A stretch of 64,000 nucleotides of DNA, from contig CP058708.1 of NCBI GenBank assembly GCA_013414765.1, forward strand, positions 3,901,553-3,965,552, written 5' to 3'. Shown here piece after piece: positions 1-11,165 of this stretch. This stretch comes from Candidatus Accumulibacter cognatus (GTDB taxonomy: Bacteria; Pseudomonadota; Gammaproteobacteria; Burkholderiales; Rhodocyclaceae). The notes below the pieces were generated by a model, which was not told the DNA's origin, searched no databases, and saw only the letters and a list, made by a program, of their open reading frames with translations. A program made the translations under genes and the position numbers. The first letter of the stretch is position 1, and each line of letters begins with the position of its first letter.

Positions 1-1112
1 CGCGCCTTGGTAGTCCAGTTGATCCCGGCGGTTACGAATATAGCGGTCACAGGCGGTGGCGGGGTTGTCGCTATTGGTCTCTACGAACGGTGCCAACGCT
101 TCCAGCACAGCACCGGATTGGTTCGCCTTGAGCCGACTTTTTTGTTCTTCCAACCAGGCTCGGGGATCATTGGCGGCGCAGACCTTGGACGCTTCGCCGA
201 GGTACTCGCAGAGATGGAAGAAATCCACCAAATAGGCTCCTTGCGCACCGAATTGGATCTTCTCCTGCGTGACAATCCACGACGCGCCATCGCCCACCGC
301 ATGCAGGTAACTCCCCGGGCCAAACCCCGCTTTGGCCGCACAACGCCACCACTGTCGCCCGCTTTCCTCGACCCCACCGGCAAAATTTCCACCAAATATC
401 GGGGTGACGCTGCCTTTCGGATGCACGAGACTCAGGCGAACTTCTTTCCAGGCCAAACGCTTCCCTTTGCGTTTGTCTTCGGCATCCGAAGAAATTTCCA
501 CCACCGGGACCATCGAACCATCCATCTCGCCGATAAAGGTGACTCCGGCCATCGTCCCGGCCACAATCTCCCGCTTGGCCTCTTGCTCGCAAATGATTGG
601 CGCGTGATGTTCGGTGATCCGTTGAATCGTGCTTACCGGCATCTCGATCCCATAGTGTTCCTTCAGCTTTTCCGGCACCCGCCCAAAAGCCGCATCTGCC
701 CCAAAATCACTCATCACCCGTTGCAACGGCTGCGAACTGCCCCGGCAACTGATTCCCGCACGGGTGCTGAAACGCCGCTCGATCCGTGGGCCATTCCGCC
801 ACAGAGGCTCTACCACATCGACTTTACCGAAGGTCGTGTGCCAATAGAGTTTTTTTTACCCGCCGAACGTAACTCAGGCTCCACTCGTGCCACTGCCACA
901 CTCTTCTCCACTCCACGTTCCGCCCAGGCGGCCAGAGCTTCGTTGCCCATCTGGCGGAGTTCTTCGATCACTCGACGTTCCGCTGCATCCGCCTTCTCCA
1001 AGTCTCCGGCAGCGTCTTCCACCACGCCCAGCAAGCTTTCCATACGGGCACGCAACGTAGGATGACGATTCAGACGCTCCAACAACATCTGGTCGCGGTC
1101 AGTGGCTAGCAT
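1..1112 (-). CDS. IS transposase in two frames, C-terminus cut by window edge
   Basis: Transposase read leftwards. The N-terminal frame runs from ATG at 1112 (GAGGG seven bases upstream) and stops near 810. The catalytic frame is one base back and open from about 855 to base 1. It encodes segments such as WHTTFGKVDVVEPLWRNG, FIGEMDGSMVPVVEISSD and VTQEKIQFGAQGAYLVDFFH, of the type seen in ISKra4-family transposases. The two frames overlap at eight A on the coding strand (850-857). A -1 slip there joins GKK to KLYWHTTFG, which restores one continuous protein. So this is probably a programmed frameshift, not decay. A 352-codon open frame on the opposite strand is a shadow. Confidence 0.7.
850..857 (-). 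other. A8 slippery run, candidate -1 frameshift site
   Basis: The coding (minus) strand reads GGT AAA AAA AAC in the upstream frame. Moving back one base gives AAA CTC TAT TGG and enters the frame that holds the rest of the transposase. The upstream frame, if not shifted, ends after about 100 residues. Both ribosomal slippage and transcriptional slippage are possible on such a run. Confidence 0.55.
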
Positions 1113-1210
1113 GGCTGTTCCCTCTGGTGGCAAATGCTGAAATTATGGGGCTTGCATCACTTTGAATCACACCCCATTTTGCGCAGAGCGCGGCATTCCT
1201 GTCCTACTCT

Positions 1211-1219
1211 TGGTATAAT
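1211..1219 (+). promoter_or_regulatory. Extended -10 promoter for ndk operon
   Basis: TGG followed by a perfect TATAAT (1214-1219) forms an extended -10 element about 70 bases upstream of the ndk start. No good -35 hexamer sits at the usual distance, as expected for extended -10 promoters. The insertion sequence ends just upstream. Confidence 0.5.
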
Positions 1220-1290
1220 TTAAGGTTATGTGTCTAGGAACATGATTTGCCGTTGTTTTTGTTGATTTACCCGCCCTTGGAGAATGACGC

Positions 1291-1719
1291 ATGGCCATCG
1301 AACGTACTCTTTCCATCATCAAACCCGACGCAGTTGCCAAGAATGTGATCGGCAAGATTTACTCCCGTTTTGAGACGAATGGCCTGAAGGTCATTGCCGC
1401 CAAACTGGCTTGGTTGTCGCCGCAGGAAGCGGGCGCCTTTTACGCCGTTCATAAGGAGCGCCCCTTCTTCAACGATCTGGTTTCCTTCATGATTTCCGGC
1501 CCGGTGATGATTCAGGTTCTTGAGGGCGAGAACGCCATCGCCAAGAACCGCGAACTGATGGGCGCAACCGATCCGAAAAAGGCCGATCCGGGAACGATTC
1601 GCGCTGATTTCGCCGAGTCGATCGACGCCAACGCAGTGCATGGTTCCGACGGAGAGGAAACAGCGAAGGTGGAAATCGCTTTCTTCTTCCCGGCGATGAA
1701 CGTCTATTCCGGCCGCTAG
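1291..1719 (+). CDS. ndk: Nucleoside diphosphate kinase
   Basis: Transfers the gamma phosphate from ATP to nucleoside diphosphates through a phosphohistidine intermediate, balancing NTP pools in the cytoplasm. The 142 residues are the normal family length. The start has [12 protein letters not shown], the nucleotide-binding beginning of the family, and the active-site motif NAVHGSDG contains the catalytic His near residue 117. GGAGAATG lies just before the ATG. It is the first gene of the 1.3-10.4 kb operon; rlmN follows after about 20 bases. Nothing unusual is seen. Confidence 0.97.
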   Translation: MAIERTLSIIKPDAVAKNVIGKIYSRFETNGLKVIAAKLAWLSPQEAGAFYAVHKERPFFNDLVSFMISGPVMIQVLEGENAIAKNRELMGATDPKKADPGTIRADFAESIDANAVHGSDGEETAKVEIAFFFPAMNVYSGR

Positions 1720-1738
1720 GTCAGAGCCATTCGCCCAG

Positions 1739-2857
1739 ATGACGGTCAATCTGCTCGACCTCGATGCCGCCAGACTGACGGCCTTTCTGGCCGATAACGG
1801 TGAAAAGCCTTTTCGTGCCAGACAGGTGCTGCGCTGGCTGCATCGTTTTGGGCAGCGTGATTTCGATGCCATGACCGACATTGCCAAGAGTCTGCGCGAG
1901 AAACTCAAGGCCCTGGCGGTGGTGGTGCCGCCAGGGCTCCTCGCCGATCGGGTCTCGGACGACGGAACGCGCAAGTTCCTGTTCGATGTCGGTGGCGGTA
2001 ACGTCATCGAATCGGTCTTCATCCCCGAGCTTGATCGGGGAACGCTGTGCATTTCAACGCAGGCCGGCTGCGCGCTCGACTGTTCGTTCTGCTCGACCGG
2101 AAAACAGGGATTCAACCGCAATCTGACAGTGGCCGAGATCGTCGGTCAGTTATGGCAGGCCAGGCAGGCGCTGGGTGCTTGCCAGGAGCAGAAGGGGCAG
2201 TCCGAACGGGTGATCAGCAATGTCGTACTGATGGGCATGGGCGAGCCGCTGGCCAACCTCGACAATACGGTGACAGCACTGCGCCTGATGCTTGACGACC
2301 ATGCCTATGGCTTGTCGCGCCGCCGGGTCACGGTATCCACCTCGGGTCTGGTGCCGGCGATGGATCGTCTGCGCGACGAATGTGCGGTGGCGCTGGCAGT
2401 CTCTTTGCACGCTCCAAACGACCGCTTGCGTGATGAACTGGTGCCGATCAACCGGAAATACCCCCTGCGTGAGTTGCTGGCCGCCTGCCTGCGCTATCTC
2501 GAGAAAGCGCCACGTGACTTCGTGACCTTCGAGTATGTGATGCTCGACGGGGTCAATGACACCGATGCGCTGGCGCGCGAATTGCTGGCCCTGACGCGCG
2601 ACGTGCCGTGCAAATTCAACCTGATCCCCTTCAATCCCTTTCCGGGCTCGCGCTATCGGCGTTCGCCAGCGACGCGCATCCGGCGTTTCGTCGAGCTTCT
2701 GAGCGATGCCGGAGTGGTGACCACCACTCGCAAGACACGTGGCGAGGACATCGCTGCTGCCTGTGGCCAACTGGCCGGACAGGTTCTCGACAGAACGCAG
2801 CGGACGGGTCGGCGAAGCTTTGTTCTCCACCTTGATCGTCAGGAGGTCTGCACTTGA
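1739..2857 (+). CDS. rlmN: Dual-specificity 23S rRNA/tRNA adenine-C2 methyltransferase RlmN
   Basis: Radical SAM enzyme that methylates C2 of A2503 in 23S rRNA and A37 in some tRNAs, supporting translational fidelity. The 372 residues include the CxxxCxxC cluster motif at C111, C115 and C118 (CALDCSFC), the SAM-binding stretch [15 protein letters not shown], and C342 in the C-terminal [12 protein letters not shown], which corresponds to the methyl-carrier cysteine of the family. It is in the same operon as ndk. The next gene's TTG start overlaps its stop codon. Confidence 0.97.
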   Translation: MTVNLLDLDAARLTAFLADNGEKPFRARQVLRWLHRFGQRDFDAMTDIAKSLREKLKALAVVVPPGLLADRVSDDGTRKFLFDVGGGNVIESVFIPELDRGTLCISTQAGCALDCSFCSTGKQGFNRNLTVAEIVGQLWQARQALGACQEQKGQSERVISNVVLMGMGEPLANLDNTVTALRLMLDDHAYGLSRRRVTVSTSGLVPAMDRLRDECAVALAVSLHAPNDRLRDELVPINRKYPLRELLAACLRYLEKAPRDFVTFEYVMLDGVNDTDALARELLALTRDVPCKFNLIPFNPFPGSRYRRSPATRIRRFVELLSDAGVVTTTRKTRGEDIAAACGQLAGQVLDRTQRTGRRSFVLHLDRQEVCT

Positions 2858-3660
2858 GGAGGAAGGCGTGCTGGGCGATCCTTGCCTGTCTGTGCATCGC
2901 GGCCTGCTCGTCGTCAGGCGTATTGCAGACGACGAAGCAGAAGGAAGTCGATGAGGCAGCAGATTCGCGTACCCCGACCAAACCTCGAGACGCCCGCACG
3001 CGCGCCAAACTGCATACCGAACTGGGTTCGCTCTATCTCCAGGATGGCAATCTGGCGGTGGCTCTTGAAGAACTGACCATTGCCATCGACATCGACCCCG
3101 ACTACGCCAAGGCCTACGCGACGCGGGGACTGGCGGGCTTCCGGGTGCGCGAGATGCAGTCCGCCGACCAGGACTTTCGGCGAGCCTTGAGTCTCGACGC
3201 CAACGACCCCGAGATCAATAATAATTACGGCTGGTTCCTCTGCCAGGTGGGGCGGGAGAAGGAGGCGATCACGTTCTTTCAGCAGGCGATCAAGAACCCG
3301 CTCTATGAGACTCCCGAAAAGGCCTATCTGAACGCGGGCTCCTGTTACGCCAAGCTTGGCGAACTGGTCACTGCCGAGAATTATGTCCAGCAGAGCCTGC
3401 TGATCGCGCCGAATAACCCCCAGGCCTTGCTGCAACTGGCCAGCATCAATTATGAACGCGGTCATCTGGAACTGGCCAAGCAACAACTCTCGAGTCTATT
3501 GCGCAGGACCGAGCCAAGCGCCGAGGCTCTGTGGCTGGGGGTACGGATTGAACGCCGACTCGGTGAGCGTGTTGCCGAGGCCAAATACGTCAGTCAGTTG
3601 CGGCGAAGATTCCCGCTCTCGCCCGAGGCGCAGCAATTGCTGAGAGGCAACTTCGAATGA
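2854..3660 (+). CDS. pilW: Type IV pilus biogenesis/stability lipoprotein PilW (PilF)
   Basis: TPR lipoprotein that helps the outer-membrane secretin PilQ assemble. The 268 residues open with a short lipoprotein signal peptide with lipobox IAAC (Cys18), followed by about six TPR units, for example [20 protein letters not shown] and [20 protein letters not shown]. The TTG start at 2854 is chosen because AGGAGG (2841-2846) is seven bases upstream and because it gives a proper signal peptide; no later in-frame start does. It overlaps the rlmN stop, so translational coupling is likely. No other pilus gene is in the window. Confidence 0.93.
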   Translation: MRRKACWAILACLCIAACSSSGVLQTTKQKEVDEAADSRTPTKPRDARTRAKLHTELGSLYLQDGNLAVALEELTIAIDIDPDYAKAYATRGLAGFRVREMQSADQDFRRALSLDANDPEINNNYGWFLCQVGREKEAITFFQQAIKNPLYETPEKAYLNAGSCYAKLGELVTAENYVQQSLLIAPNNPQALLQLASINYERGHLELAKQQLSSLLRRTEPSAEALWLGVRIERRLGERVAEAKYVSQLRRRFPLSPEAQQLLRGNFE

Positions 3661-4541
3661 GTGAATCATCCCGTTTTTCAGCTCCGGCTGCGCCCGGTCT
3701 GCCAGCGGCGGATCCGTTCCGCGAGCAGTTGACGAGTGGTGAAACGCTGGCACCCGTGAGCGGAAGCGTCGGCCAACAATTGCGTACCGCTCGGGAAGCC
3801 AGAAACATGAGTCTGGCCGAGGTGGCACAGTCGCTCAAGCTGGGCCCCAGGCAGATAGCAGCGATAGAGGCCGAGGATTGGGCGTCATTGCCTGGTAATA
3901 CCATGATCCGTGGCTTCGTTCGCAACTATGCGCGCCTGCTCAATGTGGATGCCGATACCCTGATGCACGGGCTGGATGCCGCACAACTGCAGCAAACAGC
4001 ACAGCTCGAGGTGTCGGCCGGAACCACTGCCAGCCTCCCGAATCCCAGCAACCGGCGCCCACAGCGCCGGGATTATCTTGCCGTATTGGCGGGCCTGTTG
4101 CTGTTGGGACTGGCCGTGCTGGCCTATTTCTATGCTCCGGCGGATTTCTGGCAGGAAAAGCTGGCGGCGCTGCTCGCCCGTAACCCAGTTCCTGTCCAGC
4201 AGCCGGCTGCCCCACCGGTTGCGCCATCGCCAGCTGCGACCGGCGAGTCGGTGACGATCGTACCGACGCCGAATGCAACGGTGCTTTCGGATACGACAAC
4301 CAATGGCCGTGGTCTGCGGCTGCGTTTCATGCAACCCGCCTGGGTCGAGGTCCGCGACGGTCGTGGCCAGATCGTTTTTGCCGAGTTGAGCCCGGCCGGT
4401 AGCCAGCGGGAAGTGACCGGGCAACCGCCGTTCTCTCTGGTGGTGGGCAATGCGACACAAGTGACGATCGAGTACCAGGGTCGGATGATCGACATTTCGC
4501 AGCGCATCAAGGGCGATGTCGCCCGACTGACGATCGAATGA
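3657..4541 (+). CDS. rodZ: RodZ-like HTH membrane protein (cell shape)
   Basis: Single-pass membrane protein linking MreB to the elongation machinery. In the 294 residues one sees a non-conserved N-terminus, an HTH_25/XRE domain at about 37-105 ([20 protein letters not shown]), one membrane helix at about 140-160, a Pro/Ala-rich linker, and a periplasmic DUF4115 domain ([15 protein letters not shown], then [17 protein letters not shown]). Its ATG overlaps the pilW stop (ATGA). Genes at this position before ispG are commonly RodZ or a RodZ-like regulator. The cytoskeletal role is inferred from family. Confidence 0.88.
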   Translation: MSESSRFSAPAAPGLPAADPFREQLTSGETLAPVSGSVGQQLRTAREARNMSLAEVAQSLKLGPRQIAAIEAEDWASLPGNTMIRGFVRNYARLLNVDADTLMHGLDAAQLQQTAQLEVSAGTTASLPNPSNRRPQRRDYLAVLAGLLLLGLAVLAYFYAPADFWQEKLAALLARNPVPVQQPAAPPVAPSPAATGESVTIVPTPNATVLSDTTTNGRGLRLRFMQPAWVEVRDGRGQIVFAELSPAGSQREVTGQPPFSLVVGNATQVTIEYQGRMIDISQRIKGDVARLTIE

Positions 4542-4545
4542 GCCG

Positions 4546-5811
4546 GTGTCGGCCGAGGCACCCATCATGAGCCAGACATTACCCGGCGCGGGACGTCGGC
4601 GTACGCGTCCAGTCAGGGTTGGCCAGGTCACGGTGGGTGGTGATTCGCCGGTGGTCGTCCAGTCGATGACCAATACCGATACTGTAGACGTGGTCAGGAC
4701 AGCGATTCAATGCGCCGAATTGGCGCGTGCCGGGTCGGAACTGGTACGTATCACCGTCAATACGTCCGAAGCGGCGGCATCTGTGGCGGCAATCCGCGCC
4801 CACCTCGACCGCATGGGTGTCGACGTACCGTTGATCGGCGATTTTCACTATAACGGTCATCGCCTGCTTGCCGATCACCCCGCTTGCGCCGAGGTGCTGG
4901 CAAAATATCGCATCAATCCAGGCAATGTCGGGCACGGTCGCAAGCGCGACGAACAGTTCGCGCAGATGATCGAGATTGCCTGTCGGTACGAAAAACCGGT
5001 GCGCATCGGGGTGAACTGGGGAAGCCTCGACCAGGATCTGCTGGCGCGCATCATGGACGAGAATGCGCTTCGCCCCAATCCCTGCGATGCGGTCGAAGTG
5101 ATGCGAGAAGCAATGGTTGCCTCAGCGCTCGAATCGGCTGCTCGCGCCGAAGCCATTGGCCTGCCGGGAGAGTGCATCATACTTTCGTGCAAGGTTTCCG
5201 GCGTGCAGGATTTGATCGCTATCTATCGGGAGTTGTCGCGCCGCTGTGACTATCCACTGCATCTTGGTCTGACCGAAGCCGGCATGGGCTCCAAAGGCAT
5301 CGTCGCGTCGACAGCAGCGATGGCGGTGCTGCTGCAGGAAGGCATCGGCGACACGATCCGTGTCTCTCTGACCCCCGAACCCGGCGGCAAGCGTACCCAG
5401 GAGGTGATCGTCGCGCAGGAACTGCTGCAGACCATGGGTTTGCGGGCGTTCACACCGATGGTTGTCGCCTGTCCGGGTTGCGGGCGGACGACCAGTACCT
5501 TCTTTCAGGAACTCGCGCAGTCGATACAGGCGCACGTTCGCCGGCAGATGCCGCAGTGGCGGGCCGACTATGATGGTGTCGAGAACATGACCCTGGCGGT
5601 CATGGGGTGCGTGGTCAATGGTCCGGGCGAGAGCAAGCATGCCAACATCGGCATCAGCCTGCCAGGTACCGGCGAGGCTCCGGCAGCACCGGTTTTTGAG
5701 GATGGTGTCAAGACCGTCACGCTGCGTGGTGAGCATATCGCCGAGGAATTCACCCGCATCGTCGACGCTTATGTGGCGCGCAGCTATCAGAGAAAGTCCG
5801 CAGGTTCGTAA
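4546..5811 (+). CDS. ispG: 4-hydroxy-3-methylbut-2-enyl diphosphate synthase IspG (GcpE)
   Basis: 4Fe-4S enzyme of the MEP isoprenoid pathway that converts ME-cPP into HMBPP. The 421 residues start with [22 protein letters not shown], carry the TIM-barrel region, and end with cluster ligands in [14 protein letters not shown] and [13 protein letters not shown] at 4546 is used here; ATG at 4567 (MSQTLPG) is an equally possible start. The hisS ATG overlaps its TAA (TAATG). Confidence 0.97.
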   Translation: MSAEAPIMSQTLPGAGRRRTRPVRVGQVTVGGDSPVVVQSMTNTDTVDVVRTAIQCAELARAGSELVRITVNTSEAAASVAAIRAHLDRMGVDVPLIGDFHYNGHRLLADHPACAEVLAKYRINPGNVGHGRKRDEQFAQMIEIACRYEKPVRIGVNWGSLDQDLLARIMDENALRPNPCDAVEVMREAMVASALESAARAEAIGLPGECIILSCKVSGVQDLIAIYRELSRRCDYPLHLGLTEAGMGSKGIVASTAAMAVLLQEGIGDTIRVSLTPEPGGKRTQEVIVAQELLQTMGLRAFTPMVVACPGCGRTTSTFFQELAQSIQAHVRRQMPQWRADYDGVENMTLAVMGCVVNGPGESKHANIGISLPGTGEAPAAPVFEDGVKTVTLRGEHIAEEFTRIVDAYVARSYQRKSAGS

Positions 5812-7106
5812 TGATTGCAAAAATCCAGTCGGTACGCGGGATGAACGATATCCTGCCGGACGAGGCCGAATTCTGGGACCAGTTCGAAGAAACCATCCGC
5901 TCATGGCTCAAGAGTTACGGCTACCGCCCGCTGCGCCTGCCGATCGTCGAGCCGACACCGCTGTTCAAGCGCGCCATCGGCGAAGTGACCGACATCGTCG
6001 AGAAGGAGATGTACTCCTTTGTAGATAGTCTCAATGGCGAGCCACTGACGCTGCGTCCTGAAGGGACCGCAGGTTGCGTTCGTGCCGTCATTCAGCACAA
6101 CCTGATCGCGCAACAGCCGCAGCGGCTTTACTACCTGGGCCAGATGTTCCGGCACGAACGGCCACAGAAAGGACGCTACCGCCAGTTTCACCAGGTCGGC
6201 GTCGAAGCGCTGGGATTTCCCGGACCGGACATCGATGCCGAACAGATCCTGATGGGGGCCCGCCTCTGGGATGACCTCGGTCTTGAAGGCATCACCCTGC
6301 AGCTCAACACCCTGGGCCAACCTGCCGAACGTGCTTGCCATCGTGCAGAGTTGATCCGCTATTTTGAGGAGCACAAGGAAGCTCTCGACGATGATGGCAG
6401 ACGGCGCTTGTACACCAATCCGCTACGCATCCTCGACAGCAAGAACCCGGCTTTGCACGACATCATCGTCGGAGCACCACGACTGATTGATCACCTGGGG
6501 GCCGAATCGCTGGCTCATTTCGAGGGCGTGCAGCAGGTACTGCGTGACGCTGGCTTGCCGTTCCAGATCAATCCGCGTTTGGTGCGCGGCCTCGACTATT
6601 ACAACCTGACGGTTTACGAGTGGCTCACTGATCGCCTCGGCGCGCAAGGAACCGTCTGTGCCGGCGGTCGTTACGACGGTCTGGTACAGCAACTCGGTGG
6701 CAAGCCGGCACCCGCCTGTGGTTTTGCAATGGGTGTCGAGCGTTTGCTGGCCCTGATTCGCGAGGCCGGCGGCGAGGCCAGGGCGGCAGCCATCGACGTC
6801 TATGTGGTGCATCAGGGCAGTGCGGCTTCGCGTTTGGCTGCGCGCGTCGCCGAGGGCCTGCGCGACCATGGTATCGATGTCCTTTTCCATTGTGGCGGTG
6901 GCAGCTTCAAAACGCAGATGAAGAAAGCCGATGCCTCTGGCGCGGCTTTTGCCGTGATCATCGGCGATGACGAGGCCAACGCTGGCGAGGTGACTCTCAA
7001 GCCGATGCACCCGCTCGGCGAACAGCCGAACGAACAGACGCGGGTACGTGTCGACGATCTCGCTGACGCAATCATCAGCTCCATTTTGAACCAGGAAGAC
7101 TCGTAA
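5811..7106 (+). CDS. hisS: Histidyl-tRNA synthetase
   Basis: Class II aminoacyl-tRNA synthetase charging tRNA-His. The 431 residues contain motif 2 ([20 protein letters not shown]), the histidine-specific [15 protein letters not shown] and GGRYDGL, and a C-terminal anticodon-binding domain from about 325. Start and stop overlap the neighbours as TAATG on both sides, suggesting coupled translation. Standard length; no anomaly. Confidence 0.98.
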   Translation: MIAKIQSVRGMNDILPDEAEFWDQFEETIRSWLKSYGYRPLRLPIVEPTPLFKRAIGEVTDIVEKEMYSFVDSLNGEPLTLRPEGTAGCVRAVIQHNLIAQQPQRLYYLGQMFRHERPQKGRYRQFHQVGVEALGFPGPDIDAEQILMGARLWDDLGLEGITLQLNTLGQPAERACHRAELIRYFEEHKEALDDDGRRRLYTNPLRILDSKNPALHDIIVGAPRLIDHLGAESLAHFEGVQQVLRDAGLPFQINPRLVRGLDYYNLTVYEWLTDRLGAQGTVCAGGRYDGLVQQLGGKPAPACGFAMGVERLLALIREAGGEARAAAIDVYVVHQGSAASRLAARVAEGLRDHGIDVLFHCGGGSFKTQMKKADASGAAFAVIIGDDEANAGEVTLKPMHPLGEQPNEQTRVRVDDLADAIISSILNQEDS

Positions 7107-7783
7107 TGGCAACTTACGACCTCGAAGAGCAGGAACAAATCGCCCAAATGAAGGCGTGGTGGCAGCAGTACGGCACTCTGCTGACCGGCCTCGTGACCGC
7201 GGCCTCGATCGGCATTGTTGGCTGGCAAGGCTGGAACTGGTATCAGCGCAGTCAGGCTGCACAGGCCTCTCAGGTATACAGCGTCATGCAGAAAGCCGTT
7301 CTCGACAACGATGCCCAGCGCATCAAGGCGGCGAGTGGAGAACTGCTCGAGAAATACCCGGGAACGGCGTATGCACCCTTGGCCGCCTTGACCGCTGCCA
7401 AGGTGACGTATGCCGCTGGTGATGTCAAAACCGCCAGGCTCCAATTGCTCTGGGTGGTGGAACATGGCAAGAACGAACTGCGGGATCTGGCGCGTTTGCG
7501 TCTGGCCAGCGTCCTGCTCGACGACCAGGCCTATGATGAGGCGCTCAAGCAACTCGATGGCGGGTCGAGTGCCGGCTTTGTCGTCCGTTTCCAGGACACG
7601 CGCGGCGACATCCTCGACGCTCAGGGCAAAACCGCCGAGGCGCGTGCGGCCTACCAGGCGGCTTTGGCCAGGCTGGATGAGGCCGAACCGGGTGGCAAGA
7701 ACACCCTGCAGGACCGGCAGGCCAATGCTGCTTATCGTGAATCGCTGCAGCAGAAGCTGGATGCGCTTGGGGGGGCCAGTTGA
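7106..7783 (+). CDS. yfgM: YfgM-type TPR membrane protein (TPR_21)
   Basis: Inner-membrane protein of the YfgM/TPR_21 family, which associates with SecYEG and periplasmic chaperones and always sits next to bamB. The 225 residues show a short cytoplasmic N-terminus (LEEQEQIAQMKAWWQQYG), one membrane helix at about 24-42, and periplasmic TPR-like repeats (ARLRLASVLLDDQAYDEALK). The start overlaps the hisS stop. The chaperone role is family knowledge. Confidence 0.92.
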   Translation: MATYDLEEQEQIAQMKAWWQQYGTLLTGLVTAASIGIVGWQGWNWYQRSQAAQASQVYSVMQKAVLDNDAQRIKAASGELLEKYPGTAYAPLAALTAAKVTYAAGDVKTARLQLLWVVEHGKNELRDLARLRLASVLLDDQAYDEALKQLDGGSSAGFVVRFQDTRGDILDAQGKTAEARAAYQAALARLDEAEPGGKNTLQDRQANAAYRESLQQKLDALGGAS

Positions 7784-8928
7784 TGGGGTATTCCTTCCGC
7801 GCGGCGGCGGGGCTGTTGTTGCTTCTGGTCGGCTGTTCGACGCTTGATGCCCTGAATCCGTTTTCTGGCGCTAGCGGGCCGAAGATGGCTGAATTGCAGA
7901 CGATCCAGCCAACGGATGCAGTGCGTGTGCTGTGGTCAGCAGACATTGGTAAGGCCGGCGACCATACCTTCGTTCCGGCGGTGGTGGGTTCATCGGTTTA
8001 CTCGGCGGCCCTGGACGGTACGGTCGTTCGCCTTGACGATGGCCAGCAGGTCTGGAAAATCAACGCCGGGAAGCCCCTCTCGGGAGGCGTTGGTGCGGAT
8101 CAGCGAATGGTCGTGGTCGGCACCGCCAAGGGCGAGCTGTTTGCTTTTGCTACGGCGGACGGCAGCCTGCTGTGGAAAGCCCGTGCCAGTAGCGAGATCG
8201 TTGCGCCGCCTACGGTCAGCTCTGGTCTGGTGATCGTGCGTAGTGGCGATCATCGCCTGACAGCCTATGACCCGCTCGACGGCAAGCGCAAATGGGTCTA
8301 TCAACGTCCCAGCACACCTCTATCTTTGCGAGTGGTGGCCGGCCCGGTGCTGATTGACAGATATGTCTTTGCCGGTTTTCCCGGTGGCAAGCTGATTGCG
8401 GTGAGCGCAGAAAACGGCGCACCGTTGTGGGAGGGAACGGTTGCTTTGCCTAAAGGCGCCACTGAACTCGACCGTATTGCCGATGTCACCAGCGTGCCGG
8501 TGATCGATGGACGCATGATCTGCGCGGTTGCTTTCCAGGGGCGAGTGGCCTGTTTCGACCTGGGAAACGGCAACCTGATCTGGTCGCGCGATATATCGAG
8601 TGCTGCCGGTGTGGCGATCGACAGCCGCTACGTTTATGTTTCTGACGACAAGGGGGCTGTGCATGCGCTCGACAAGGCCAGTGGTGCCAGCCTCTGGAAG
8701 CAGGATAAGCTTTTCCTGCGACGGCTTACGGCGCCGTTGCCGATGCGCCATCTGATCGCCGTGGCGGATGTCAAGGGCGTCGTCCATTACCTGAGTCGAG
8801 ACGATGGCTCGTTTGCGGCGCGTCAGACGACCGATGGCAGCGCGGTGCGAGCGCCCCTGCAACGACTGGGTAGCCACCTGGTCGTGCAGACCGCCAATGG
8901 GCGCCTGCTCGTGATCGAAACGCAATGA
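7783..8928 (+). CDS. bamB: Outer membrane protein assembly factor BamB
   Basis: Lipoprotein subunit of the BAM complex, an eight-bladed beta-propeller on the periplasmic face of the outer membrane. From ATG 7783 (TGATG overlap with yfgM) it has 381 residues, with lipobox LVGC at Cys18 and repeated PQQ-like blades ([53 protein letters not shown]). A TTG one codon upstream is possible but unnecessary. der follows with an ATGA overlap. Confidence 0.96.
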   Translation: MGYSFRAAAGLLLLLVGCSTLDALNPFSGASGPKMAELQTIQPTDAVRVLWSADIGKAGDHTFVPAVVGSSVYSAALDGTVVRLDDGQQVWKINAGKPLSGGVGADQRMVVVGTAKGELFAFATADGSLLWKARASSEIVAPPTVSSGLVIVRSGDHRLTAYDPLDGKRKWVYQRPSTPLSLRVVAGPVLIDRYVFAGFPGGKLIAVSAENGAPLWEGTVALPKGATELDRIADVTSVPVIDGRMICAVAFQGRVACFDLGNGNLIWSRDISSAAGVAIDSRYVYVSDDKGAVHALDKASGASLWKQDKLFLRRLTAPLPMRHLIAVADVKGVVHYLSRDDGSFAARQTTDGSAVRAPLQRLGSHLVVQTANGRLLVIETQ

Positions 8929-10361
8929 AGCCGAGTGTGGTTCTCGTCGGGCGTCCCAATGTCGGCAAATCAACGCTCTTCAATCGACTGACCAGGACCC
9001 GCGATGCCCTGGTCGCCGATCTCCCCGGCCTGACACGCGACCGTCATTATGGCCACGGAAGACTCGGCAACAAACCTCATCTGGTGATCGATACCGGTGG
9101 CTTCGAACCTCTCGCCAGGGAGGGGATCATGTACCAGATGGCGCGTCAGACAGAGCAGGCGATCTTTGAGGCCGACGTCGTGATTTTCGTCGTCGATGGT
9201 CGCAGTGGCATTACTGCCCTTGATAAGGAAATTGCCAACCGCCTGCGCAGGTCCGACCGTTCGGTACTGCTTGCCGTCAACAAAACTGAAGGGATGAGCC
9301 ATGGACTCGTCGTCGCTGATTTTTACGAACTCGGCCTCGGCGAACCATTTGCGATCTCGGCGGCGCACGGCGAGGGAGTCAGGACGCTGATCGAGGAGGC
9401 ACTCGCTCCGTATGAGGAACCGCCAGAGGACCACTTCGACGGTGGAGTGATCAAAGTCGCCATCGTCGGCCGCCCGAATGTCGGCAAGAGCACAATGATC
9501 AACGCGCTGCTCGGCGAAGAACGGGTCATCGCCTTTGATCAGCCGGGAACGACTCGCGATGCCATAGAAGTCGATTTCGAGCGCGGCGGTGGCCGGTATA
9601 CCCTCATCGACACCGCTGGCCTGCGCCGTCGCGGCAAGATTTTCGAGGCCATCGAGAAGTTTTCGGTGATCAAGACACTACAGGCGATCGAAGACGCGCA
9701 GGTGGTGATTCTGGTGGTCGACGCACGTCAGGATATCTCCGACCAGGATGCGCACATCGGCAGCTTTATCCGCGAATCCGGGCGCGCGCTGGTGGTTGCC
9801 GTGAACAAATGGGATGGACTGGATGCCTACGTTCGCGAGCAGGTCAAGGGCGCCCTTGAAAGCCGCTTGTCGTTCATTGATTTTGCCCGTTTTCACTACG
9901 TGTCGGCGCTCAGGGCGCAGGGTCTCGAAACGCTTTTCCGCTCGGTGGATGCCGCTTACCGGGCCGCCACTGCCGATCTGCCGACACCCAAGCTGACGCG
10001 TGCGCTGATTGACGCAGTGGCTCGCCAGGCGCCGCCACGCAGTGGTCTGATCCGGCCTAAGCTGCGCTACGCGCATCAGGGTGGCAGGAATCCGCCGCTG
10101 ATCGTGGTTCATGGCAATGCCCTCGACAAAATCCCGGAATCCTATCGTCGTTATCTTGAACATACCTTCCGTGAGGTGTTCAAGTTGCAGGGAACGCCGT
10201 TGCAAATCCAGTTCAAGGTCTCGATCAACCCCTTCGCCGACAAACCGGCCCCCGAGCAGAACCGGCGCAAGCTTAAGCCCGGAAAGCTTGCTTCCAGAAG
10301 CGAAGCCCAGCCAGTATCCGGCGGGAAAACCAGATCCAGGCCGCTATCCAGGTCTCGTTGA
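8925..10361 (+). CDS. der: Ribosome-associated GTPase Der (EngA)
   Basis: Tandem-GTPase needed for 50S subunit assembly. The 478 residues hold two G domains, each with a [10 protein letters not shown]-loop (near residues 9 and 185), with DTGG/DTAG G3 and NKTE/NKWD G4 motifs, then a KH-like domain and a basic tail ([15 protein letters not shown]). The start overlaps the bamB stop. In many related betaproteobacteria hfq-hflX-hflK-hflC follow der; here the next gene is unrelated and the operon appears to end. Confidence 0.97.
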   Translation: MKPSVVLVGRPNVGKSTLFNRLTRTRDALVADLPGLTRDRHYGHGRLGNKPHLVIDTGGFEPLAREGIMYQMARQTEQAIFEADVVIFVVDGRSGITALDKEIANRLRRSDRSVLLAVNKTEGMSHGLVVADFYELGLGEPFAISAAHGEGVRTLIEEALAPYEEPPEDHFDGGVIKVAIVGRPNVGKSTMINALLGEERVIAFDQPGTTRDAIEVDFERGGGRYTLIDTAGLRRRGKIFEAIEKFSVIKTLQAIEDAQVVILVVDARQDISDQDAHIGSFIRESGRALVVAVNKWDGLDAYVREQVKGALESRLSFIDFARFHYVSALRAQGLETLFRSVDAAYRAATADLPTPKLTRALIDAVARQAPPRSGLIRPKLRYAHQGGRNPPLIVVHGNALDKIPESYRRYLEHTFREVFKLQGTPLQIQFKVSINPFADKPAPEQNRRKLKPGKLASRSEAQPVSGGKTRSRPLSRSR

Positions 10362-10632
10362 TTGGCCGCTGCGAGAAGGTCGCGAGTGCCGGAAACCGTA
10401 ACGAAGGCATGTACATAATCCCCCCAAATGCTCGCGCAAGGTTGCAATGGTGGCCTTTTCGACGGATGATGAAGGCCTCGGCAGCATGTTGCCGTTGCCA
10501 AGGGATGGGTCATGTAAGCGGGCGACCGTCGTTTGACGCAAGGAGCGGTGATCGGCACGACAGGCCTGTGGCTGCCGGTGCAGGATCAGTCGAACGGAGG
10601 CAGGGGAACAAACGTATCTGGAAAAATGGACG
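10362..10632. other. Gap between der and the phosphatase gene
   Basis: 271 bases with no supportable gene. No convincing terminator or sigma-70 promoter is seen. Short open frames here are out of phase with known proteins. This is where hfq is usually found in related gene orders. Confidence 0.4.
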
Positions 10633-11160
10633 GTGATCAAGGTTCTATTCGTTTGCATGGGGAACATTTGCCGCTCGCCGACGGCCGAGGGCGTTTTCCG
10701 CCACCTTCTGCGTCAGAGGAACCTCGAAGACAGGATCGAGGTCGATTCGGCCGGGACGCATGGCTATCACGCGGGTGAGGCACCGGATCAACGGACGCAG
10801 CGTGCCGCAGCGATTCGTCAGTACAAGCTGTCCGACATGCGGGCACGCAAGGTAGCATCGCAGGATCTCGAGTACTTTGACCTCATTCTCGCGATGGATC
10901 ACAACAACCTTACAGTTCTGAAACGCATCTGTCCCCCGGACAAACATGACCGTTTGGGATTGCTGATGAGCTATTCAAAGAACTTCGACGACGATGAAGT
11001 TCCTGATCCCTACTATGGTCTTGGGCATGGCTTCGACCTGGTGCTCGACATGATCGAGGATGCCGCCAGTGGGCTGCTCGAGAGTCTCGAGCAGCGCCTC
11101 ATGGAGGAGGAGAATCCAGGCGTCGAGGAAGGTTCGTCTGCAGGCAACGGCACGGACTGA
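10633..11160 (+). CDS. Low-molecular-weight protein tyrosine phosphatase
   Basis: Removes phosphate from tyrosine, classically on BY-kinases, or acts on small phosphoesters. The 175 residues start with the signature loop VCMGNICRS, where C8 is the nucleophile and R14 binds phosphate; the acid loop VPDPYYG supplies the general-acid Asp. GTG 10633 is required to keep the P-loop strand; an ATG at 10657 would remove it. The C-terminus has an acidic extension (MEEENPGVEEGS). No tyrosine kinase or exopolysaccharide gene is nearby, so the substrate is unknown. Confidence 0.92.
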   Translation: MIKVLFVCMGNICRSPTAEGVFRHLLRQRNLEDRIEVDSAGTHGYHAGEAPDQRTQRAAAIRQYKLSDMRARKVASQDLEYFDLILAMDHNNLTVLKRICPPDKHDRLGLLMSYSKNFDDDEVPDPYYGLGHGFDLVLDMIEDAASGLLESLEQRLMEEENPGVEEGSSAGNGTD

Positions 11161-11165
11161 TCGTA

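Larger units (their letters stand above)
1..1180 (-). mobile_element. Truncated insertion sequence, ISKra4-like
   Basis: One end and most of the transposase of an insertion sequence lie here; the other end is beyond the left edge. The outer boundary near 1150-1200 is an estimate, because the matching terminal inverted repeat cannot be seen. The element lies directly upstream of the ndk promoter and is transcribed away from it. Family assignment rests on the look of the transposase and on its two-frame organisation. Confidence 0.6.

Noticed and set aside
7-1065. 352-codon open frame on the plus strand
   Set aside because: Antisense to the transposase, which gives recognisable protein in the minus frames.
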